This document shows positions 57,690 to 64,000 of a stretch of 64,000 nucleotides of DNA, piece after piece. Position numbers and translations under genes: made by a program. Positions within the stretch are counted from its first letter, which is position 1; every line of letters begins with the position of its first letter. The notes under the pieces were generated by a model, which saw only the letters and a list, made by a program, of their open reading frames with translations, was not told the origin of the DNA and ran no database searches. This DNA comes from Proteles cristata cristata (lineage: Eukaryota > Chordata > Mammalia > Carnivora > Hyaenidae): NCBI GenBank assembly GCA_017311185.1, contig JAESUZ010005469.1, positions 684,001 through 748,000 on the forward strand. Reading direction: 5' to 3'.

Positions 57690-57932
57690 TTTTAAACCTT
57701 TAGGCTCCTATTTCATTTCTCCTCAATGAAGCTGTCCTTTATCTATAAGACTGAGTTTAGATATATGTTCTCCATGTGGGATAGCACCCTACGTGTATCC
57801 ACTGTATTTTAAATTGCTCATTTACTTACATTACAGGCTAAGTTTCTTGAGGGCACTGTCTTACAGTATCTTTAAGTTCCTGGCACAGAGTAGGCACTTA
57901 GAAAATATTTGTTTAACTAATGATTTCACTTC
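57690..57932 (+). repeat. L2 LINE 3' fragment, sense
   Basis: 'ctcctatttcatttctcctcaatgaagctgtcc', 'ctaagtttcttgagggcactgtcttacagtatctttaagttcctggcacagagtaggcacttagaaaatatttg' matches the L2 3' end. Confidence 0.75.
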
Positions 57933-58527
57933 TGAAACTTCTACTATAAAAGCTCTTTGAACCCATGAGTAGTAGCTCTGAAAGGCCCCCTGGGGTGCCG
58001 TCTTTTTTCCAGACAATCTGTGATAGAGTTAGGTGAGACTGTACATCAAACAGCATCTCATTCCATAGCCTGCACCAAGCATCTTCATTTCACAGACCAG
58101 TGTTCTAGGCACCAAAGGAGCAAACAAAACTCCCAGTCCTTCTCTGTATAGAATAAATTTAGGTTAATTATGTATGATATTTAGAAAGCATAAGTATCTG
58201 ATAAAAACTCGTACATTGTTATATAAACCTAGAGCTTTAAGGAGATTTGGAGCATATTCCAACTCATGCATATCACAGAAGAAGAAGTGGAAATAGAGTT
58301 TGAATTTTGCCTCTTTTAAGTTCACACGCTAGTGAATGACAGATTTGGAAGTAATACCTCAGTGTTTTAGGCCTTCCTGACTCCCTCCCCCTGTCAGATT
58401 CTCTTCTTACGACATCAGCTTCTATATGAAGTGGTGAGGACATACCTAAACATAAACTGCATGTCTGGAAGCTATACATTGTTTAGATCAGAAATATATT
58501 TTCTTTCAGTGCTTATTTTGCCTAAGA
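57933..58527. other. Single-copy DNA, possible antisense L2 piece
   Basis: 58060-58140 ('gaccagtgttctaggcaccaaaggagcaaacaaaactcccagtcc') is L2-like in antisense but short. The rest is unassigned. Confidence 0.35.
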
Positions 58528-58725
58528 TAAGGATTAGTAAACTTAATAATAGCTTTTATTTACCATTTACCATGCATCTGGCTCTGTGTGAGGCTCTGTA
58601 GACAAATGATCTGTGATATATAAAAACCCCATGTAGAAAGTAGTGTCATTGTTATTACAGATGAAGGATTGATGGTTCAGAGATCACCACCTTGCACAAG
58701 TCCACATGGTTAGTGAGGATTACCC
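58528..58725 (-). repeat. MIR SINE, antisense
   Basis: TTAATAATAGCTTTTATTTA, 'catgcatctggctctgtgtgaggctctg', 'gtgtcattgttattacagatgaagg' and 'cagagatcaccaccttgcacaagtccacatggttagtgagg' give the antisense MIR order. Confidence 0.78.
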
Positions 58726-59330
58726 TTAAGGAAAATGGAGAATAAGGGTAGATTTAGTTAATCACAAGCTTTCCACTCTTGCCTGCCTTCCCATGGTATA
58801 AATTGGTTGCCTCCACTTGAAGTTTTGCTCATTATAAACAGCGCTTTGTGATCAGTCCTGGCAGTGTAGCTACTAATCCCACCATCGGGCTTTTGGAGGC
58901 CAGGGAGCAGATAGATGATGCTAATAAGAATAAGCTAGTGGTGCCAGGAACCCTGTCTAACTGATTTAAAAACTGGTTTCGCAAACTTTCCATGGGAACC
59001 AAATTTCATTGTCTTGTTTTGTGTTTTTAAAAGGTGTCAATTTTTGTTAATTTACAAATTAGATCACTAGCGCTTGTGACTAGAATATTATGGGGCTTTC
59101 CATATGAAGACTTAACTGCCTCAAAAGGGTAGGAAAGCATTGCATTTGATACCAAAAAGTCTTAAAAGTAACCTCATCTGATAGTGAAAGCATCTATGTA
59201 TCATATATGAGTGCACTGTGCTGTTCAGGTAAATTTGTTAGCTTTTCTACATACTATTTTTAACAAGACTAGTAAAATAGGATAACAAACTCTCTTATTA
59301 TCTTTTGCCTTGAAAATGTATTCCATAAGA
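58726..59330. other. Single-copy DNA
   Basis: No element was recognised. Confidence 0.4.
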
Positions 59331-59345
59331 ATATAATAAAACTGT

Positions 59346-59548
59346 AGGGGCACTTGGGTGGCTCAGTCTGTTAAGCTTCTGACTTAGGCTTACATCATGA
59401 TCTCACAGTCCAGGAGTTCGAGCCCCATGTTGGGCTCTGTGCTGACAGCGTTTGAATTCTGTGTCTCTCTCTCTGCCCCCCCCTTCACTCATGTTCAGTC
59501 TCTCTCTCTCAAAAAAAAAAAGGAAAACAAACCCAAGCATTAAAAAAT
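59346..59548 (+). mobile_element. CanSINE (SINEC), sense
   Basis: The head GGGGCACTTGGGTGGCTCAG, AGTTCGAGCCCC at the B box, a shortened body (GCTGACAGCGTTTGAATTCT) and an A-rich tail are seen. The TSD-like word ATATAATAAAA occurs at 59331-59341 and 59549-59559. Confidence 0.93.
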
Positions 59549-59776
59549 ATATAATAAAAGTGCTTATTTACTTCTAAGTGTAACCTTTATTTACTTCACA
59601 GTTCCCTGTGTTTAGACCTGAGCTGCCTATCAAAGTTGAAATGGAAAAAACAAAAGTTGAAACAGTTATAGCCAAGTTTTGAAGTGTGGAATGGGTCCTG
59701 TGTTGCCTTTAAATGGCACCTCACAGGAACACCTCCCCTTTTCCTCTCTATTCCTTTATTATTGTTTCTATCCCTT

Positions 59777-59990
59777 GGAGCACCTGGGTAGCTTAGTTGA
59801 TTAAGCACCCAAGTCTTTTGGCTCAGGTGATTATCTCCTGGCTGTGAGGTCATGAGATTGAGCCCTGCAATGGGTGTTGCACTGAGCATGGAGATTGCTT
59901 GAGATTCTCTCTCTCCTGCTCCCTCTGCCCCTCCCATGCTCATGTGTGCTTGTTTATTCTAAATAAATACATGAGTGAATAAATGAATAA
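59777..59990 (+). mobile_element. CanSINE, divergent older subfamily, sense
   Basis: GGAGCACCTGGGTAGCTTAG opens the element. The centre reads GGCTGTGAGGTCATGAGATT and GAGCCCTGCAATGGGTGTTG, the body is CTCTCTCTCCTGCTCCCTCT, and the tail AAATAAATACATGAGTGAAT. The flanks TTATTATTGTTTCTATC and TAATACTGTTTCCATC look like a decayed TSD. It differs from all other copies here and is probably from an earlier carnivoran wave. Confidence 0.88.
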
Positions 59991-60010
59991 ATAATACTGT
60001 TTCCATCTCT

Positions 60011-60637
60011 CCTTGTTTTCTCATTTTTTTTTTACCTCTGCGATTTTAATTTATTTTTATCCCGTTTCAAAACGGAATACCTATTTATTTCTCCCAAATC
60101 CATTCTTCACAGTCTGCTTGAGTAGTTTTTCTCTTTTAAATTATTATTACCCTTTCAAGAGAATCCCTTTAAAAATATTTTTCTCAGTTCTATCAGACTT
60201 CTGTCTTTTGTACATCACTGACGGTTCTAAATACACATGTAAACTAGTTTATAAATAATCAATTCTCTTACTTAGGACCCCAAACTTGCTCATCGTTGAA
60301 GTTGGAAGCCCTCTCTTCCATTCTATGAATGGATCTTCTGAATGGCTAGTTAAAAAAAAGATTATTCATGAAAGGTTGGACTAACTCCTTATTAAATTTC
60401 ACCCAAGTATATCACTATGTACCCTGAAGTGTAAAAGTACTAATTTTCATGGTTCCATTCTACTTTGGCACCATAATATACTCCTATATCGTATTTTTTG
60501 AAATTCTCGCTTAGGTTCTTTCTCTGACAGTAAGGAAAACTTTAATTGGGTCCATCTAACATGTTAAATAAGGGAAAAGTTTTATAGCATTTTTATTTCA
60601 TGGCAGTCATGGGACAGAAATAAAGATTTCAAAGTTT
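60011..60637. other. Single-copy AT-rich DNA
   Basis: An 81-codon frame at 60013-60258 is hydrophobic but derives from T-rich sequence. No repeat was recognised. Confidence 0.4.
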
Positions 60638-60878
60638 TGAGGCAGTAAAGCCTAGTGGTTTAGAGTCCAGATAGTAGACTAGAATTGGCAGGAGTTAGAA
60701 TCCTTCATCGGCCTTGAGAGGGTTAGTTTTTGTCTCTGTGCTTTGGTTTTCTTACCAATAAAATATAGCATGATATCTTCCTAATAGAGTAATGTTCAGG
60801 ATCAAATAAATTACTCTGTGCAGTGTTGAGAACAGTGCTTGGTTTACAGTAAGTGCATGGGGAGTGTTGGCCAGTATT
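60638..60878 (+). repeat. MIR SINE, near full length, sense
   Basis: GCAGTAAAGCCTAGTGGTTT, 'agagtccagatagtagactagaattgg', 'gtttttgtctctgtgctttggttttcttaccaataaaatatagcatgat' and the end 'gagaacagtgcttggtttacagtaagtgcatgg' cover MIR from head to tail. Confidence 0.85.
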
Positions 60879-61279
60879 ACTATCAAACTCTCTGGACAGG
60901 ATATAAAATATGCAAAGAAAATAATATAGGCTTAAAAACACTGTTTTAAAGTAAGACATTTACTTCATTCTCCTTACTCTTTTATTTCCAGTGAATTTGG
61001 TACTTCTTGTATTGACAGAGCCTTTTCAGCTTCTTTTAAAGAAAGCAGTTGAAGTCTTAAGTGTGCTATTTTTAAAATAATGATTTGGTTTTTGACATGT
61101 ATGAGAGGACGTCTTATGAAGTCCATACTGAAGGAGATATGTCCATTAAGAAAATTTATTCTCTATTTTTATAATTCCCAGGAATGAGGGGATTTGTTTG
61201 GTATAGTAACCATAAGTTTAAAACAAACACACAAAAACAGACTGACATCCAGAAGTATATTTGTCTTTTGTTTTACAAA

Positions 61280-61395
61280 GTCTATTTGTTTATTAAGGTA
61301 AAATCAATATAATTAAAATCCACTACTTGCAGTGTACAATTCAGTGCGTTTTAAAACACTCACAATGTTATGCAGTTATCGCAGCTCTCTTATGA
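61280..61395 (-). repeat. L1M-type 3' end fragment, antisense
   Basis: 'ttattaaggtaaaatcaatataattaaaatccac', GTGTACAATTCAGTGCGTTT, 'taaaacactcacaatgttatgcagttatcgcagc' matches the antisense 3' region of old L1 families. Confidence 0.75.
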
Positions 61396-64000
61396 GGTCT
61401 TTTTACTTGGAAAGGATTCATATTTAGAGAAAGTCATGCAGCTTTTTAAAAATAAACATAGTAGTTAAGTGTTTCATAAAATTAAAGTGTTGGTATACAT
61501 GAAAATCAACGGAGTATTGCTTCTTTTGTAAAAAAAAATGTTTTAAGGAAATCGGTGTATGTAGGGGTTTGAGGAGAAAAAGAAACACTGAGAGAGGTAT
61601 TTTAATTAAGATAGAGCCTAGATAGCTGCTTATAATGTTACATTTCTGTTGAATAAGCAAGAAAATTAATGCTCTTAAAATCATAAACTAATTTGGACAT
61701 ATAAGAGAAACTATTTTGTCAACATCCAAATCAAACTCAAGACCTTTACTATTATTTATATAAGATTTTATTAAGAATGTAAAGTCAAAATGTGTTTTAC
61801 TAGAATTTATATACCTTTGTATCTTTTTACATTTGATTTGAGTAAGGAAAAAATTAACAATTTGTGTGAAAATTTTAAACATGTTGTAGTCAGGACGATG
61901 ACAGAATAGTTCACATAAGATATTTTATATCACATCTCATGTGTTGGAGCTTGAGAGAAAGGCTTTTAAGAAAACCTAAACAGAAAAATTTTAAAGAAAA
62001 CAAAGTTGCATCTCTCAATGCTTTAAGAAACTGAGCTGAGATTATGAGCAGGAGCATTAATGGGAGATTTGAGGTATTGGCTGTGAAGCTCACTTAAAAT
62101 ATTACCCAATAACCTCATGTTATTGCCAGATGTCATAGAACTTCTGTCCTCTTGTATTCTCTTGTCCACACTGAAGCAACTTGAACAAAAAAGGATGTTC
62201 TGCTTATTGGCTATTTCTGTTATAAAAAAATGCTTGAGATCTGCTTATTGTTGATAATGTTTATTTATACTATGGATATTTCATGTTTCCAAATGATACC
62301 CTTCAACCAAGCAATTCTATACATGGACAACAGAGTGTGACTTTTAAAGTGGATTAGACAGGACAAACCTGAATGTTAAATGTTTGACAAGTATTTACAT
62401 GTGTAGTATTTAATAAACTTACATTTGTTTTTAAATTCACATTTTAAAGAATATGAAATTAAAATTTTTAACGGATCTCAAGTGTTCTGTAGCAATAGCA
62501 TTCTGTCTGATGTGATGAGTGGAAGTAAAGTTTACTTTTAGTCCAGTCACAGCCCACGCACCTGGATATAGTGCTGGATTAGAGCCTCAGTCTTGACTTT
62601 GCAACAAAAGTGTGAACATTCCTGTTTGCAGTACCTGATTTCATCCTTTCCTGGACTAAGGAGTAGGATTGCTTTTGCTTCTTGATAGATTTAATCAATT
62701 CTAATACTAGTTCGACAATTGGAGGCATAAAGGGTGACCATCAACAGCTTTTCAAAACACAGAATGCTATTCCAGAACAATATTCCGTAATGAAATTAAT
62801 TAGTACCTCCCAAAGGTTTTAGTGGGTGACCCATAGAATGCTTTTAGTACACAGAGTGAGGCAGTTCCTTCTGTTTCTAAAGTTCATCATTTTGTTAGAT
62901 ATTGTTATATATCATAATACTATAGGGAGTGAAGGAATAACATAGGAGGAGATGAAGATTGGGAAGCATTAAATGATAAAAATCTACCTTCCTGCATGCA
63001 GTTAATACAGAAATGTAAAAATGTTCCCATCTGTCTAAGCCATCATTTCTGATGTAGTCCCTGGAGGAAGTGGCTAAAAAGTCATTTCCACCTAATGGGT
63101 TGTTAGGTTGCTTCTGTACAGTAAGTTGGTGGTTGCAGCCCACTTCCTCTAAGACAAAGGGCTGTGACTCTAAAACCCCATCACAACTGACACTAATTGG
63201 CATTGCTGTCGGCCCTGAGCTGTGAAAGCATGCCTGCATGGGCATACAGTGGGGCGCACTGGTGTGTGTGTGGCACCAAGGGGAGGACTTTTTCTCAGAT
63301 TTTGCTAGTGGGTACGTATATTTTGGTTTTACTTTTCTGACCCCTGTTCCTGCATTTTATATCATATTCAGCATTGTTATTTGACTTGGGGGAAAATTCG
63401 ATGAAAGGCCCTTTGCTGAGCACTGTGTCACTGGAGAGTGTCACTGGAAGGTATCCTCACCTTTTATAATGTTGGGGCTTCCAGATGTTATCACTTACCT
63501 GTGAAAAATCTATTAAGTAATTAAAATTATCAGTAGTAAATATAGTTAATAAACAGACTACCTTTTACTTCACATTTTTATGCATCTAATAAACTAATAT
63601 TTTTGTTTTCTTGTTTTCTTAAATGAGAAGCCAGAAGAGGGCATATCAGTCTTTCAGAAATCAGTTTGGGAGCCATTTGGCCCAGTTCACTTAGAATTAC
63701 CGTAAATTAGGAGAAGAACCTGCTTTGTATTCATAAAGGTCTGGAGCGAAGGATTCAGTTCCTGCAAGGGGGTTGGAATGCCAAAAATAAAAAACAGATT
63801 AGCACGCTATTCTTAGACATTTTTAAGTATGTCAAAGCTTGATTGGTGTATATGGCTCCAGACTCTGATGATTGTGTACAAAGGAGGGGACTGGGAAGTA
63901 GAGAGAAACATAACTGAGCAGTTATGTTGGAGGGGTACTTTCCTATACATTACTTTTCAAAATGTGCAGATATTAACCTGACTTCACTTTATAGTGAAGG
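61396..64000. other. Single-copy DNA to the window end
   Basis: 2.6 kb without a recognised repeat, AT-rich up to about 62.9 kb. A 116-codon minus frame at 62895-63245 lies in less AT-rich sequence but has no domain. 63190-63290 has CpG and GC-richer words (GCTGTCGGCCCTGAGCTGTG, GTGGGGCGCACTGG) and could be a small regulatory segment. Confidence 0.42.

Noticed and set aside
1..64000. CpG island or promoter of a protein-coding gene
   Set aside because: No stretch shows sustained high GC with dense CpG; the GC-richer segments are short and CpG-poor.

Overview
This window looks like nuclear DNA from a carnivoran mammal, probably a feliform. The evidence is 18 dispersed copies of the carnivore tRNA-Lys-derived SINE (CanSINE/SINEC). 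In these copies a head reading GGCGCCTGGGTGGCTCAGTC leads, through pol III A and B boxes, into a CT-rich body and an A-rich tail. Many copies sit between clear target-site duplications (TSDs). The rest is AT-rich single-copy DNA with old mammalian repeats (MIR, L2, L1M, hAT-like DNA elements), as expected of an intergenic region or a very large intron.

I found no convincing protein-coding exon, tRNA, rRNA, CRISPR array, operon or bacterial or viral gene. The longest ATG-initiated open frame is 148 codons. None of the open frames I inspected has recognisable domain content, and several are translations of SINE or simple repeat. All feature calls are therefore repeats, sequence structures or tentative regulatory segments. 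Repeat family names were assigned by recalling consensus sequences, not by a database search.

Layout. 1-10 kb: L2 and MIR fragments, three SINEs, a perfect 39-bp triplication at 6215-6331, and a run of L2 antisense pieces at 8-9 kb. 10-13 kb: a SINE, an L1M fragment, a decayed L2-type reverse-transcriptase fossil, a hAT-like element and another L2 piece. 13-21 kb: mostly single-copy DNA with one SINE, a GT microsatellite and a divergent pair of CTCF-like half motifs. 21-28 kb: SINE, L1M and MIR pieces. 28-36 kb: a 54-nt all-purine tract, a short L1 insertion with a 17-bp TSD, and small tandem duplications. 36-38 kb: two SINEs in tandem, one inserted in the tail of the other, then a strong G-quadruplex motif. 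39-44 kb: the least repetitive part, including a candidate cis-regulatory block (40.69-41.26 kb) with forkhead, AP-1 and TCF-like words. 44-64 kb: more SINEs, MIRs, L2s, one TIR DNA transposon, two perfect hairpins and several homopolymer runs.

The SINE copies fall into at least two ages. A younger set (4774, 7050, 23334, 36069 and, less typically, 52291) shares body differences from the older copies. From memory those differences do not match the domestic-cat consensus, which hints at a non-felid feliform (hyaena, mongoose or civet type). That inference is weak. No undescribed biological system is evident; the points most worth checking are the regulatory block, the in-frame 39-bp triplication, the CTCF-like pair and the SINE subfamily.
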